A DNA stretch of 44,456 nucleotides from Acidobacteriota bacterium (GTDB lineage Bacteria; Acidobacteriota; Vicinamibacteria; Vicinamibacterales; SCN-69-37), in NCBI GenBank assembly GCA_005799825.1, contig SYFT01000009.1, positions 1 to 44,456 on the forward strand. Reading direction: 5' to 3'. Under the pieces are notes generated by a model. It did not search any database, was not told the DNA's origin, and saw nothing but the letters and a program-made list of their open reading frames with translations. Position numbers and translations under genes: made by a program. Positions 33,265 through 43,548 of the stretch are shown here, in pieces (the stretch's first letter is position 1; each line of letters opens with the position of its first letter).

Positions 33265-34155
33265 ATGCGTCTGGGCATCGATCTGGGCGGCACGAAGATC
33301 TCGGCCGTGGTGCTTGACGGTGGGGGGCGAGAGGTGTGGCGGACGCGAGTCGCCACGCCGCGCGAAGACTACGCGGGCACGATCGCAGCCATCGGCGGCT
33401 TGGTGGATCAAGCCGAGCGGGCCGTGGGCGTCACCTGTACTGTCGGCCTCGGCATTCCGGGCGCGCCGTCGCGTGTCACTGGGCGAATCAAGAACGCCAA
33501 TTCATCGTGTTTGAACGATCAGCCGCTGCACCAGGATTTGGAGCAGCGCTTGAATCGGTCTGTCCGCCTGGCAAACGACGCGAACTGCCTTGTACTGTCG
33601 GAGGTGGCTGACGGCGCAGCGGCGGGCAGGCGCACGGCGTTCGGCGTGATCCTTGGCACGGGCGTCGGTGGCGGGCTCTTTGTGAATGGCGCGCTCGTCG
33701 AAGGCGTCAATGCGATTGGTGGCGAGTGGGGCCACAATCCGCTGCCTTGGCCTGACGCAGCGGAGATGCCGGGCGATGCATGTTACTGCGGCCGCTCGGG
33801 GTGCATCGAGACGTGGCTGTCGGGTCCAGGGCTGGCGCGTGACTACGCGCGCGCCGGCGGACATCCAATATCGGGCGAAGAAGTGGTGGCGCGGGCCGCG
33901 CGTGGGGAAGCACGTGCCGAGGACACGTTAGCGCTGTGGGAGGGCCGCCTCGCGCGGGCCCTGGCGACGGTCATCAACCTTATGGACCCTGACGTGATTG
34001 TCGTCGGGGGCGGTCTTTCGCGGATAGAGCGGCTCTATAGCCGCGTTCCTGCGCTGTGGGCCAACTGGGTGTTCTCTGACGCGGTTGCGACGCGGCTCGT
34101 GCCCGCGCTCCACGGTGACGATTCAGGTGTGCGCGGCGCGGCAAGGCTATACTGA
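33265..34155 (+). CDS. ROK-family sugar kinase (fructokinase/glucokinase-like)
   Basis: 296 aa. GIDLGGTKISAVVLD (phosphate 1 motif), LANDANCLVLSE, ILGTGVGGGLFVNG, EWGHNPLPW and the ROK zinc site CYCGRSGCIETW, with sugar-binding residues SGPGLARDY after it. Such proteins phosphorylate hexoses (fructose, mannose, glucose or N-acetyl sugars) with ATP. The closest layout is Mak-type fructokinase; the exact sugar is uncertain. It has no DNA-binding domain, so it is an enzyme and not a ROK repressor. Starts 7 nt after aspS. Confidence 0.9.
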   Translation: MRLGIDLGGTKISAVVLDGGGREVWRTRVATPREDYAGTIAAIGGLVDQAERAVGVTCTVGLGIPGAPSRVTGRIKNANSSCLNDQPLHQDLEQRLNRSVRLANDANCLVLSEVADGAAAGRRTAFGVILGTGVGGGLFVNGALVEGVNAIGGEWGHNPLPWPDAAEMPGDACYCGRSGCIETWLSGPGLARDYARAGGHPISGEEVVARAARGEARAEDTLALWEGRLARALATVINLMDPDVIVVGGGLSRIERLYSRVPALWANWVFSDAVATRLVPALHGDDSGVRGAARLY

Positions 34156-34167
34156 CCTCGCCCCTTG

Positions 34168-35136
34168 ATGCCTGCCCAAGCCGTCCGCCGTGTCGCGATG
34201 CCAGATGAGGGCCTTGAAACCCTGTATGGCCCGTTCGACGAACACCTGAAGACGCTTGGCACCGCGCTGTCGGTGCGGCTGAAAACCCACGGGCGTGAAC
34301 TGATTATTGAAGGGAAAGCCGACGAGGTAGGCCGCGCCGAACACGTGATGGCGCAGTTGGGGAAATTGCTCGATTCGGGTTACCGCTTTGGCCGCGGCGA
34401 TGTGAAGACGGCCGCGCAACTCGTGCAGCAGAATCCGAACATCGAGCTGCAGGACTATTTCCTGCGCAACAGCGCACGGTCGGCGGGACGCAAACAGGTG
34501 GTGCCTAAGACGGTGGGGCAGCGCGCGTATTTGGACGCGATCGAAGCGCACGACATTATTTTGGGCGTCGGGCCCGCGGGCACGGGCAAAACGTATCTCG
34601 CCATGGCGCAGGCTGTGGCGTACTTGCTGGCCAAACGCGTGAGCCGCATCATCCTTGCGCGTCCCGCCGTCGAAGCGGGCGAGAAGCTAGGATTCCTTCC
34701 CGGGGACCTTCAGGAAAAGGTCAATCCGTATTTGCGTCCGTTGTACGACGCGCTACACGACATGCTCGATGCGGACCGTGTGGAGCGGCTGCTCGAGCGA
34801 GGGACGATTGAAGTGGCACCCATCGCGTTCATGCGCGGCCGTACGCTCAACGACGCCTTTGTCATCCTTGATGAAGCCCAGAACACCACCTCAGAGCAGA
34901 TGAAGATGTTTCTCACGCGCCTGGGGTTTGGCTCGAAGGCCGTCATTACCGGCGACATCACGCAGATCGATCTGCCCGCCGGCAAAGGGTCCGGGCTGGT
35001 CGAGGCGCTGAGAATCGTTTCGGGCCTAGAAGAAATTGCCGTCGTGCGATTCGATGAACGCGACGTGGTGCGGCATCCCCTGATTCAGAAGATCGTCCGC
35101 GCGTACGAGGCTCACTCCACACAGGCGAAGGCTTAA
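34168..35136 (+). CDS. phoH: PhoH-family ATPase
   Basis: 322 aa. A short N-terminal KH-like part is followed by a P-loop domain: [18 protein letters not shown] (Walker A), [28 protein letters not shown] (Walker B) and [19 protein letters not shown]. In many bacteria PhoH lies before ybeY, as here, and is thought to act in RNA metabolism. A TATACT lies at 34148-34153 in the end of the ROK gene and could give a short-leader transcript. ATG 34168 was chosen over TTG 34165. Confidence 0.92.
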   Translation: MPAQAVRRVAMPDEGLETLYGPFDEHLKTLGTALSVRLKTHGRELIIEGKADEVGRAEHVMAQLGKLLDSGYRFGRGDVKTAAQLVQQNPNIELQDYFLRNSARSAGRKQVVPKTVGQRAYLDAIEAHDIILGVGPAGTGKTYLAMAQAVAYLLAKRVSRIILARPAVEAGEKLGFLPGDLQEKVNPYLRPLYDALHDMLDADRVERLLERGTIEVAPIAFMRGRTLNDAFVILDEAQNTTSEQMKMFLTRLGFGSKAVITGDITQIDLPAGKGSGLVEALRIVSGLEEIAVVRFDERDVVRHPLIQKIVRAYEAHSTQAKA

Positions 35137-35139
35137 ACG

Positions 35140-35607
35140 ATGTCGGCCGCCCGCGCGCGTCGAGGCCTCACCGTATCCGTGACCGATGGGCGCGGGCGCC
35201 CGTGGCCCGCGCCAGCCCTCGGGCGCTGGTTGGCGGCACACGCACCGGTTCGTGCGCGCGGGATGGTGACTATCGCGCTTGTGAGCGACCCGGCGATGCG
35301 CCGGCTGAACACGATGTTTCGCGGCGCGGATTACCCCACAGACGTCCTGTCGTTCCCTAGCGATCTGCCTGGCGTGCTGGGAGATATCGCCATTGCCCGC
35401 GGTGTGGCTGCGCGCCAGGCGCGCATGCTGGGACACGCCGTAATGATGGAGCTGCGGGTCCTGGCTCTCCACGGGCTGCTGCACCTTCTGGGATACGATC
35501 ACGAGCACGATCGGGGCGAGATGCGCAGGGCGGAAGACCGGTTGCGCAGGCGGGCCGGACTTCCGGCTGGCCTGATCGCGCGCGCGTCCCGGTTGCACGA
35601 ACGATGA
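35140..35607 (+). CDS. ybeY: Endoribonuclease YbeY
   Basis: 155 aa. The metal-binding motif HGLLHLLGYDHEHD (HxxxHLxGxDH) is intact and is preceded by RGADYPTDVLSFP. YbeY matures 16S rRNA and takes part in ribosome quality control. It follows phoH by 3 nt and overlaps the CBS gene by 4 nt, the usual phoH-ybeY-CBS-era layout. Confidence 0.93.
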   Translation: MSAARARRGLTVSVTDGRGRPWPAPALGRWLAAHAPVRARGMVTIALVSDPAMRRLNTMFRGADYPTDVLSFPSDLPGVLGDIAIARGVAARQARMLGHAVMMELRVLALHGLLHLLGYDHEHDRGEMRRAEDRLRRRAGLPAGLIARASRLHER

Positions 35608-36821
35608 TTCCCTTAGCGGTCTTCTTGGTGGTGTGCGCAATTGCCTATGTTGCGGTGGTCGAAACCGCATTTGGCGTCCTGATGCGCCTGCCCGAACGCC
35701 TCGAGGCTGAACGCGAAAGCGAAGCCGACGGCCTCGCGGCCTACCTCGAAGACCCCCTGACCTTCTTCGTCCCCGCGCGACTGGTCCGCGGCATGCTGCT
35801 GGTGCTGATGGTCGTCCTGATGGTCCAGCCAATTGGCACAGGCTGGTATAGCGGCCTGGTTCTGTTTTTTTCGTGCGCTGGGCTGACGCTTGTGGCCGGC
35901 CATCTGGTGCCAACGCTTGTGGTCAGGCACGCGCCCGAGCGCCTGTTGGTGATGTTGCTGCCGCCCTTCACGGCGATGGCGAACCTGGTGACGCCGCTGA
36001 CGGCGCTCATCATCGGCTGGCTCGGCACCGTGGAGCGCCGCGCGCCGCGGACCAACGGGAACGGTCACCCTTCACAAGAGCCGCAGGCCGAGGGCGCCGC
36101 CACGGCCGAAGATGGCCGACTGCTGCGGTCAGTGGTGGACTTTGGTGACGCGCTGGTGCGAGAGGTCATGACGCCGCGACCCGATGTGGTGGCCATTCGC
36201 GCTGAGGCGACGATTGATGAACTCCGTGCGCTCGTGCGCGAACAGGAGTACTCACGACTACCAGTCTTCCGCGAGAATCTCGACAACATCATCGGCCTCG
36301 TGGTGGTCAAGGATCTGATTCAACTCGAAGAGCCCATGTTGGGTACGGCCGCTGTGACCGGGCTTATGCGGCCGGCCGCTTTTGTGCCTGAAACCAAACG
36401 TGTAGCCGATTTACTGCGGGAGTTCCAGCAGAAACGATTCCAGCTGGCTATGGTAGTGGATGAGTATGGCGGCATCGCCGGCCTGGTCACGGTCGAAGAC
36501 CTCGTCGAAGAACTCGTCGGCGAAATTCGCGACGAGTACGACCTGGAGGCCGAACCCATCGTGCAGGAGCCCAACGGCGCATTTGTCTTCAGCGCCAAAG
36601 TCGCAATCGGTGAGATGACCGAGTGGCTTGGGATTACGATTGACGAAGAGGGGTTCGAGACCGTGGGCGGCTACGTGCTCACCCGCGCCGGACGAGTGCC
36701 CGCGGCAGGGGAGTCCTTCACAGCTGATGGCGTCTCGGTGGAAGTACTCGAAGCCGAGCGTCGCCGGATTCACAAAATCCGTGTGCGCCGCCTGCCGCCC
36801 GACGAAGGCCAGGAACAGTGA
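35604..36821 (+). CDS. CorC/HlyC-type membrane protein with DUF21 and CBS domains
   Basis: 405 aa. An N-terminal DUF21/CNNM membrane domain has four likely helices (LAVFLVVCAIAYVAVVETAF, MLLVLMVVLMV, GLVLFFSCAGLTLVAGHL, MANLVTPLTALIIGWLG). A CBS pair (VREVMTPRPDVVAI and IAGLVTVEDLVEELVGEI) and a C-terminal CorC/HlyC domain (ETVGGYVLTRAGRVPAAGE) follow. The old name 'hemolysin' is misleading; relatives act in Mg2+/Co2+ efflux. It lies between ybeY and era. Confidence 0.9.
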   Translation: MIPLAVFLVVCAIAYVAVVETAFGVLMRLPERLEAERESEADGLAAYLEDPLTFFVPARLVRGMLLVLMVVLMVQPIGTGWYSGLVLFFSCAGLTLVAGHLVPTLVVRHAPERLLVMLLPPFTAMANLVTPLTALIIGWLGTVERRAPRTNGNGHPSQEPQAEGAATAEDGRLLRSVVDFGDALVREVMTPRPDVVAIRAEATIDELRALVREQEYSRLPVFRENLDNIIGLVVVKDLIQLEEPMLGTAAVTGLMRPAAFVPETKRVADLLREFQQKRFQLAMVVDEYGGIAGLVTVEDLVEELVGEIRDEYDLEAEPIVQEPNGAFVFSAKVAIGEMTEWLGITIDEEGFETVGGYVLTRAGRVPAAGESFTADGVSVEVLEAERRRIHKIRVRRLPPDEGQEQ

Positions 36822-37714
36822 GGGCCGGCTACGTCGCACTCGTCGGACGGCCGAACGCCGGCAAGTCCACACTGATGAATCGCCTCATCGGCCAGAAGCT
36901 GTCCATCGTCTCAGACAAGCCGCAGACCACCCGCCATCGCATCACCGGGGTTCTGAACACTCCGGGCGGCCAGCTCGTGTTCATCGACACGCCAGGGATT
37001 CACAAACCCGAATACACGATGAATCGGCGCATGGTCAAGGCCGCGCTCGACACGCTGCGCGAGGCCGACCTGGTTGTGCTGGTGGTAGACGCGGCCGAGG
37101 AGCCCGGCTGGGGCGATCGCTTTGTGATGGACCGTCTCGTCGACCTCCACAAACCCCTCATCATCGTCTTGAACAAAGTCGATCGGGTGAAGGACAAGAC
37201 CAGCCTGCTGCCACGGATCGAGAGCTACGCGAAGGGCACCACGAACCACGCAGTGATTCCCATTTCGGCGCTCACAGGTGACCAGGTCGGCGGTCTCCTC
37301 AAGGAGATGCTGGCGGTATTGCCGGAACGCGAGCCGCTGTTTGATGAGGAGTACTTCACCGATCAGTCAGAGCGCACACTCGCGGCGGAGCTCATTCGTG
37401 AAAAAGTCCTCGCCCGCACGCGCGATGAATTGCCGTACTCCACGGCGGTGGTGATCGATCAGTTCGCGGAAGCTGAAACACTGGGAGGCGTGACCAAGAT
37501 CTATGCATCTATTCTTGTAGATCACGACTCCCAGAAGCCGATCGTCATCGGTAAAGGCGGCGAGATGATTAAGCGCATCGGCACCGAGGCGCGCAAGGAC
37601 CTCCAGGAGATGCTCGAGGGGCCCGTTTACCTAGACTTGCACGTGAAGGTGCGCAAGGACTGGCGCGAAGACGAACGTCTCCTCGACGAGTTGGGCCTGC
37701 CCAAAAGAAGCTGA
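36818..37714 (+). CDS. era: GTPase Era
   Basis: 298 aa with a GTG start overlapping the CBS gene (GTGA). GTPase motifs: GRPNAGKST (G1), DTPGIH (G3), LNKVD (G4). A KH domain at the C-terminus contains VIGKGGEMIKRIGTEARKDLQ, which binds 16S rRNA near its 3' end. Era is needed for 30S assembly. It ends shortly before the inverted-repeat element at 37756. Confidence 0.96.
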   Translation: MRAGYVALVGRPNAGKSTLMNRLIGQKLSIVSDKPQTTRHRITGVLNTPGGQLVFIDTPGIHKPEYTMNRRMVKAALDTLREADLVVLVVDAAEEPGWGDRFVMDRLVDLHKPLIIVLNKVDRVKDKTSLLPRIESYAKGTTNHAVIPISALTGDQVGGLLKEMLAVLPEREPLFDEEYFTDQSERTLAAELIREKVLARTRDELPYSTAVVIDQFAEAETLGGVTKIYASILVDHDSQKPIVIGKGGEMIKRIGTEARKDLQEMLEGPVYLDLHVKVRKDWREDERLLDELGLPKRS

Positions 37715-37755
37715 CGTTCTACAGAGGAGCTGACGTGCCTCGTAGCGCGGCGGAA

Positions 37756-38092
37756 CGTAGCTCGGCCTGATCCTCAAGGCCGAGGATCTAGGACCTGCCG
37801 AAGACCGCGGCCGCGTGGGAAGCGTGACTGGCCTGCCATTGGGCTCGTATCAAGTCGCCGCGTGTTCGCCAGTGACACATGCGCAACTGCAGGATGCCGA
37901 ATTCCTAAATCAGCTTGTTGGAGTATCGGCTGCGGTTGTGTTTACGAACGACATCCGGAAACAGTCAGTCGTGCTTCGCGTCCAGTGAAGCGGCGAACGA
38001 CTTTCAACGGGGCTGCCGAAGACCGCTGCCCTCATGGCCAGGGTCTTTGGCAGGTCCAAGGTCCTCGACCTTGAGGATCAGGCCGAGCTACG
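37756..38092. repeat. Long inverted repeat (51-bp arms) flanking a gene remnant
   Basis: The left arm 37756-37806 starts cgtagctcggcctgatcctc. The right arm 38042-38092 is its reverse complement with 47 of 51 bases matching. Each arm also folds on itself (for instance atcctcaaggccgaggat). A partial third copy of the inner edge (tgccgaagaccgc) occurs at 38014-38026. The 235 bp between the arms hold a decayed coding fragment and no transposase. It fills most of the 460-bp gap between era and mgtE. A MITE-like element or a pair of REP-type repeats around a deletion are both possible. I saw no clear target-site duplication. Confidence 0.82.
37815..37988 (+). pseudogene. C-terminal remnant of a carboxypeptidase-regulatory-like domain protein
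   Basis: In the frame at 37815 the sequence reads SVTGLPLGSYQVAACSP, then QLQDAEFLNQLVGVSAAVV and KQSVVLRVQ before TGA at 37986. This matches the last strands of the Ig-like carboxypeptidase regulatory domain common in acidobacterial surface proteins (typically GLPPGDYLVAA, a DPEFL segment, then LDLRLQ). There is no start or upstream domain, and both sides are inverted repeat. The identification is from motif resemblance only. Confidence 0.5.
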
Positions 38093-38162
38093 CACCTGCA
38101 CTCAATCGCAGATGCCGATGTAAATTTCCGATTCGGCTGCCCTTGCAAGACCCAGACCAGTC

Positions 38163-38168
38163 TAAAAT
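38163..38168 (+). promoter_or_regulatory. -10 element TAAAAT for a leaderless mgtE mRNA
   Basis: TAAAAT ends 6 nt before the mgtE ATG at 38175, the same geometry as at the gamma-carbonic anhydrase gene. A -35 match is weak. Confidence 0.45.
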
Positions 38169-38174
38169 GAAGGG

Positions 38175-39548
38175 ATGGCGGTGCCGCGCAGGAATAATCT
38201 CGTGCTGGAGTCGGTCCGGCGACTGCTCCGCATGGGTGCCACGGCCAACCTTCTGAACCTGCTCCAGAAGCAGCATCCAGCCGATCTGGCCCAGGTTTTT
38301 GCTGAACTGAAGGAGCGCGACTGCCACGCGGTCTTTAACGTCCTGGTCGAACGCAACGGGAAACTGGCCGTGGAGGCGCTCAGCGAATACGGACCCGAGA
38401 AGGGCTCCCTGCTCCTCGCCGATCGCCCGGCAGAAGAAATCGCCCGCCTGGTCCAGGAGATTCCCTCCGACGACGCGGCGGCGCTGATCGATCACCTGCC
38501 TGAGGAACTATCCGCGGTCGTCCTGGAACTGATCCGTCCGGAACCCGGCGGTGGCCCGTCCGAGCTGCTCGACTACGAAGAGCAGACTGCTGGCCGGTTG
38601 ATGAACCCGAACGTGTTCGCACTGTCGGAAGACCTGACCGCTGGCGAAGCGATCACCGCGATCCAGAATGGTCGCGACGTCGAGATGGTGTTCTACCTTT
38701 ACGTCGTCGACGAACGCCGGCATCTGGTGGGCGTCACATCGTTGCGGCGGCTCATACTGGTGTCTCCCGACACGCCGCTCAAGCGCATCATGACCTCCGA
38801 CGTCTACAGCGCGCGCGTGGACACGGACCAGGAAGAAGTGGCGCGTCGTGTCGCGTCGTACAACCTTCTGGCGATTCCGGTTGTGGATCCGGAAAACAAA
38901 CTTGTCGGCGTCATTACGGTAGACGACGTAATAGACATTCTGAAGGACGAAGCCACTGAAGACGTCTTCCGGCTCGCCGGCGTTTCCACATTTGACGGCG
39001 TGCTCTCGGGACCGTTTGAGTCGCTGAAGCGCCGCATGCCCTGGCTGCTCGTGAACCTGTTGACGGCGTTTGGGGCCGCGTGGGTGGTCAGTCGATTCGA
39101 AGCGACGATTACCCAGGTGGTGGCGCTGAGCTTCCTGATGCCCGTCGTCGCTGGCATGGGCGGCAACGCGGCCACACAGACGCTCGCTGTCATCGTGCGT
39201 GGTATTGCCCTCGGTGAATTGACCTGGAGCAACGCGCGCCAGGCGCTGATGAAAGAAGCGCTCGTCGGCCTGGGCAATGGCATTGCACTCGGACTGGTGG
39301 CCACGTTCGGCGCATGGGCTCTGACCGGCGACTGGGCGCTCGGGGCCATCCTCGGCCTGGCCATGATCATGAATATGTTCATCGCGGCCACGGCGGGCAC
39401 GCTGATTCCGCTCGGCCTGCGCGCGGCCAAAGTCGATCCCGCCCTCGCGTCCTCGGTCTTCATCACCACGCTGACCGACGTCTTCGGATTCCTCGCGTTC
39501 CTGGGCCTCGCCACACTCTTTCTCGGGTTCCTGCACACCGCGCCATGA
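38175..39548 (+). CDS. mgtE: Magnesium transporter MgtE
   Basis: 457 aa. N domain of helical repeats (HPADLAQVFAEL), two CBS domains (TAGRLMNPNVFALSEDLTA; MTSDVYSARVDTDQEEVAR then GVITVDDVIDIL) and five membrane helices from about residue 290 (PWLLVNLLTAFGAAWVVSRF, FLMPVVAGMGGNAATQTLAVIVRG, TLTDVFGFLAFLGLATLF). The Mg2+-gated channel signature AGMGGNAATQT is intact. The CBS domains sense Mg2+ and close the pore. It lies between the inverted-repeat element and recO. Confidence 0.95.
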   Translation: MAVPRRNNLVLESVRRLLRMGATANLLNLLQKQHPADLAQVFAELKERDCHAVFNVLVERNGKLAVEALSEYGPEKGSLLLADRPAEEIARLVQEIPSDDAAALIDHLPEELSAVVLELIRPEPGGGPSELLDYEEQTAGRLMNPNVFALSEDLTAGEAITAIQNGRDVEMVFYLYVVDERRHLVGVTSLRRLILVSPDTPLKRIMTSDVYSARVDTDQEEVARRVASYNLLAIPVVDPENKLVGVITVDDVIDILKDEATEDVFRLAGVSTFDGVLSGPFESLKRRMPWLLVNLLTAFGAAWVVSRFEATITQVVALSFLMPVVAGMGGNAATQTLAVIVRGIALGELTWSNARQALMKEALVGLGNGIALGLVATFGAWALTGDWALGAILGLAMIMNMFIAATAGTLIPLGLRAAKVDPALASSVFITTLTDVFGFLAFLGLATLFLGFLHTAP

Positions 39549-39600
39549 AACCTGTGGATGCGGGCCAACGGGGGATCTTCGAGCGGTTGCGGTCGTAGGC

Positions 39601-40365
39601 ATGCGTACCCATGTGGCCGAGGCCATCGTCTTGCGTACCTACCGATACGGTGAGGCGGACCGGATTGTGGTGTTCCTGACCGAGGACCGGGGTAAGAAAC
39701 GCGGTGTGGCAAAGAATGCCACGAAGTCCCGCCGGCGGTTTGGCGGAGCACTTGAGCCGTTTACGCGCGGCCGGGTGTCATATGTGGAGCGTGAAGGACG
39801 CGAGTTGGTAGGGCTCGATCGGATCGAACCCCTCGATGGCCCGATGCGGGCGGCTGAAGGCCGGGCCGACGACCAAGCGGCGCAGGTGCTGGGCCACGCC
39901 AGCTACTTTGCCGAACTCCTCGACGAATGGGCACCCGACGCGATGGCGAACGAACGGCTGTTCCGGCTGGGCGCGTCGGTCGGAGAGGCATTGTGCAGAG
40001 GCGGGTCGGTTGAAAGCCTTGCGCGGTACTTTGAGTATTGGCTCCTGCGGCTCGAGGGCGTCTATCCGTCGCTTGATCGCTGCGCGCGATGCGGTCTCTC
40101 GCTCGACGACGGGGCGGTGCTGGTGACTGGTGAGTGGCACATGGTGTGTGTCCGGTGTGGCACCGGGTCGCTGAGAGTCTCGCGGGAGGCGATGGGGTTG
40201 TTGCGACGAGCCGCCACGGCGACGCCTGCCGTCGTGACGGAGGCCGGCGCTGATGCCAGCACGTTGCGTGAACTCGAAGCGGTGCATGCGCGATTGATTG
40301 CGATGCACCTGGAAAAAGATTTGCGATCGGCGCGAGTGGTAAGGGAATTGAGGCCGCAGTTGTGA
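39601..40365 (+). CDS. recO: DNA repair protein RecO
   Basis: 254 aa. An N-terminal OB fold ([32 protein letters not shown]), a helical part ([15 protein letters not shown]) and a zinc-type Cys set: [12 protein letters not shown] and [12 protein letters not shown]. RecO loads RecA with RecF/RecR on SSB-coated DNA. Length and motif order are normal. The stop overlaps the GTG of glyQ. Confidence 0.92.
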   Translation: MRTHVAEAIVLRTYRYGEADRIVVFLTEDRGKKRGVAKNATKSRRRFGGALEPFTRGRVSYVEREGRELVGLDRIEPLDGPMRAAEGRADDQAAQVLGHASYFAELLDEWAPDAMANERLFRLGASVGEALCRGGSVESLARYFEYWLLRLEGVYPSLDRCARCGLSLDDGAVLVTGEWHMVCVRCGTGSLRVSREAMGLLRRAATATPAVVTEAGADASTLRELEAVHARLIAMHLEKDLRSARVVRELRPQL

Positions 40366-41276
40366 CGTTTCAAGATCTGATCTCTAAACTTTCCGACTAT
40401 TGGTCGGCGCAGGGGTGCCTGATTCAGCAGCCGATGGACACTGAGATGGGGGCAGGCACCATGCATCCAGAGACGTTCCTGCGTGTGCTCGGTCCCGCAC
40501 CGTGGAATGTGGCGTACGTTCAGCCATGCCGCCGGCCGGCCGATGGCCGCTTTGGCGAAAATCCTAACCGTCTGCTTAAGCACCATCAGTTCCAGGTCAT
40601 TCTCAAGCCCGCGCCAGACGACGTGCAAGATCTGTATTTGCAGAGCCTGGAGGCATGCGGCATTGATCTGCGCGCGCATGACGTGCGCTTTGAAGAAGAC
40701 AACTGGGAATCACCAACACTGGGCGCGTGGGGTATTGGCTGGCAGGTGCTGTACGACGGACTCGAGATCACCCAGTTCACGTACTTCCAGCAGGCAGGCG
40801 GCATGAATCTGGCGCCTGTCGCGGTGGAACTCACATACGGATTGGAACGGTTCGCGATGTCACTGCAGGGGGTGGACAATCTGTTTGACCTTGAGTGGGC
40901 ACGAGGCGTGAAGTATGGCACGGTGCGGATGCGTGACGAGGTGGAGCAGTCGAAATACGCTTTTGCTCACGTCACGATGCCCGACGGTGAGTTCGGGCAG
41001 TTTCACCGAAACCTGTTTACGCAATACTACGACTTTGCCTGGACGCTGTTGAAGTCGGGCCTGCCGCTGCCGGCGCTCGACTACTGCCTCAAGTGTTCCC
41101 ACGCGTTTAATCTGCTCGACTCGAGCGGCAGCATCGGCGTGACGGAACGGACGTCCTACATCCTGCGTGTCCGCCAGCTCGCTGTGGCCATCGCCAAAGC
41201 CTGGAGCACGGATACGATGGTGCAGATCGAGCCACCCGTGGCGAGCGACCGAAGGGAGTCGAACCATGGATCGTGA
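40362..41276 (+). CDS. glyQ: Glycyl-tRNA synthetase alpha subunit
   Basis: 304 aa with a GTG start overlapping rec[26 protein letters not shown] at the N-terminus, then [36 protein letters not shown] and [14 protein letters not shown] are all hallmarks of the alpha2beta2 form. The alpha subunit holds the class II catalytic core. It overlaps glyS by 11 nt. Confidence 0.96.
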   Translation: MTFQDLISKLSDYWSAQGCLIQQPMDTEMGAGTMHPETFLRVLGPAPWNVAYVQPCRRPADGRFGENPNRLLKHHQFQVILKPAPDDVQDLYLQSLEACGIDLRAHDVRFEEDNWESPTLGAWGIGWQVLYDGLEITQFTYFQQAGGMNLAPVAVELTYGLERFAMSLQGVDNLFDLEWARGVKYGTVRMRDEVEQSKYAFAHVTMPDGEFGQFHRNLFTQYYDFAWTLLKSGLPLPALDYCLKCSHAFNLLDSSGSIGVTERTSYILRVRQLAVAIAKAWSTDTMVQIEPPVASDRRESNHGS

Positions 41277-43533
41277 ACTGCTCATCGAGCTGGGTCTCGA
41301 GGAGTTACCCGCGTCGTGGTTGCCGCCGCTGACGCAGCTCCTGAGCGAGACGTTGCGTGCGGCGCTCAAGGCCCACGGCTTGCCTTCGACCGAAGCCATT
41401 GAAGTGCATGGCACGCCGCGGCGGCTCGCCGCGTGTGTGCCGTCGCTGGTCGATCGGCAGGATGATCGGGACGAGACGCTGACCGGCCCGCCCGTGTCTG
41501 CGGCGTTTGGCGCAGATGGGCAGCCCACGCCGGCGGCGCTGGGGTTTGCGAAAAAGCAAGGCGTAGAGTTTTCGGCCCTCACGCAGGTGGACACACCGAA
41601 GGGGCAGTACCTCGCGTTCGCGAAAAAGAGCCGCGGCCGCGCCACCGTGGATGTGTTACCGGACGTGCTGACGCAGTTGTTGCGGACGTTGCCGTCCCCG
41701 AAGCAGATGCATTGGGACGCGGAACTGCACGACGGCAAGGGCGAGCTGTTGTTCGGCCGGCCGATCCGCTGGCTCCTGTTCCTTTATGGCGGCCGTGTAG
41801 TGCCGTATACCATCGCCCGCACGTCGCTTGCGGCGGGCGTGAAGGTTCAGGACGTGGCGTCTGGCGCCGTGACGTACGGTCATCGCTTTCTGGCCACGAG
41901 CGGCCGGGCGGGTCGTGCCATCAAGGTGCGGGGCTTCGACGAATACAAGAAGAAGCTGGCGGAGAACTTTGTGTTCCTGTCGCGCATCGAGCGACGCGAT
42001 CGCATTGTGCGCGAGTTGGACAGCTACGCCCGCAAGATCGGCGGCCATGTGATGCTGCACGAGTCGGCCCAGGCCGAGGCACTGCTCGACGAGGTGCCTG
42101 ATCTGGTCGAGTATCCGTCGGTGGTGTCGGGCACGTTCTCGGCCGACTTTCTCTCGTTGCCGGCAGAGGTGCTGACGACTACGCTGATCCATCACCAGCA
42201 CTATTTCCCAGTGGTGGGTGCGGGCGGGATCTTGCTGCCGGCATTCCTTGCGGTCACTAACACGCAGGGCGGCCATGACAAGGGCATCGCCACCAATGCG
42301 AGCCGTGTGGTGGCGGCACGCCTGCGTGATGCGCAGTTCTTCTGGGATGCGGATCGGAAGATCGGCCTTGAGGCGCGACTCGGCCGTCTCGATACGCTGA
42401 CGTTTCACAAGAAGCTCGGGTCGTATCGCGCGAAGTCGGAACGGGTGGCGGCGCTCGCGCGCTGGATCGCGACCGTGGTGTTCAAGCAATCCGAGGACGT
42501 GGCCGCGCACGCCGAGCGGGCGGGCCTGCTCGCCAAAGCCGATCTCGCCACCGACATGGTGCGCGAGTTCACCGAGTTGCAGGGACAGATGGGTGGTATT
42601 TACGCGCGCGACGGTGGTGAGCCGGAAGCCGTGTGGAAGGCCGTGTATCACCACTATCTTCCGATGGCAGTGGAACCCACCGCGGCGCCGCAGGCGGCCG
42701 ATCTGGGTGGCGCACGTACCACCTGGGCGGCCGTTTCCCTGGCGGACAAGCTCGACACGATCGCGGGGTTGTTTCAGGCCGGCGAACGTCCCACCGGATC
42801 ACGCGATCCGTTTGGCCTGCGTCGCGCGGCTCACGGCGTGATGCGAATCCTCGTTGATCTTGAACAGCTGACGGGGCTCACCGTTCGTCCCGCGCTTGGC
42901 GTGTTGCTGAAGCGCGCCGTCAAGGGCTATCGCTCTGCCCACGCTGAAGGCGGGGCCGAGTCGCAGGATCACGTGATGTCTGAAGAGGCGTGGGTGGAGG
43001 TCAATGCGTTCCTACGCGAGCGGCTGGCCTACGTACTGGAAGCCCGGGGCGCGGATCGGAGAAACGTGCGGGCCGTGTTGACTGGTGCGGTGGATCGTCC
43101 GGTGGGCGATCTGGCAGCCAACGTGGCCGCGCTGCCGGAGTTTGCGGCCTCGGCGTCGTTCCAGGCGCTCGCCACGGCTTTCAAGCGCATTAAGAACATT
43201 GCGCGCGAACTGCCAGATGCCGATTTTCAGCGGCAGGAGGAGAGCGGCGCTGCCTTGGGCACACTTCTGACAGAACCGTCCGAACTGGCGCTGTTGGCCG
43301 AGCTCGACAAGCGGTCGGTGGTGATCGCCCAAGCGGTGGGCACAGGCCGCGGCTACCGCGAAGCCTATCTAGAAGCCTCGAAGGTCGAACCGGTGGTGGC
43401 GCAATTTTTTACCGATGTATTTGTGATGGCCGACGACCTGACGCTGCGTCAGGCGCGGCTTCGATTGATGAAGCGGTTGGAGCAATTAATTCTGCAACTT
43501 GGAGATATTTCCGAGATCGTGGCAGCGGAGTAA
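41266..43533 (+). CDS. glyS: Glycyl-tRNA synthetase beta subunit
   Basis: 755 aa from ATG 41266 ([20 protein letters not shown]); an upstream in-frame start would overlap glyQ by 110 nt and lacks homology. Motifs of GlyS beta: [51 protein letters not shown] and [15 protein letters not shown], with a C-terminal DALR-like anticodon domain ([21 protein letters not shown]). It binds tRNA-Gly for the alpha subunit. Confidence 0.95.
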   Translation: MDRELLIELGLEELPASWLPPLTQLLSETLRAALKAHGLPSTEAIEVHGTPRRLAACVPSLVDRQDDRDETLTGPPVSAAFGADGQPTPAALGFAKKQGVEFSALTQVDTPKGQYLAFAKKSRGRATVDVLPDVLTQLLRTLPSPKQMHWDAELHDGKGELLFGRPIRWLLFLYGGRVVPYTIARTSLAAGVKVQDVASGAVTYGHRFLATSGRAGRAIKVRGFDEYKKKLAENFVFLSRIERRDRIVRELDSYARKIGGHVMLHESAQAEALLDEVPDLVEYPSVVSGTFSADFLSLPAEVLTTTLIHHQHYFPVVGAGGILLPAFLAVTNTQGGHDKGIATNASRVVAARLRDAQFFWDADRKIGLEARLGRLDTLTFHKKLGSYRAKSERVAALARWIATVVFKQSEDVAAHAERAGLLAKADLATDMVREFTELQGQMGGIYARDGGEPEAVWKAVYHHYLPMAVEPTAAPQAADLGGARTTWAAVSLADKLDTIAGLFQAGERPTGSRDPFGLRRAAHGVMRILVDLEQLTGLTVRPALGVLLKRAVKGYRSAHAEGGAESQDHVMSEEAWVEVNAFLRERLAYVLEARGADRRNVRAVLTGAVDRPVGDLAANVAALPEFAASASFQALATAFKRIKNIARELPDADFQRQEESGAALGTLLTEPSELALLAELDKRSVVIAQAVGTGRGYREAYLEASKVEPVVAQFFTDVFVMADDLTLRQARLRLMKRLEQLILQLGDISEIVAAE

Positions 43534-43548
43534 GCGGAGTACATTCAC

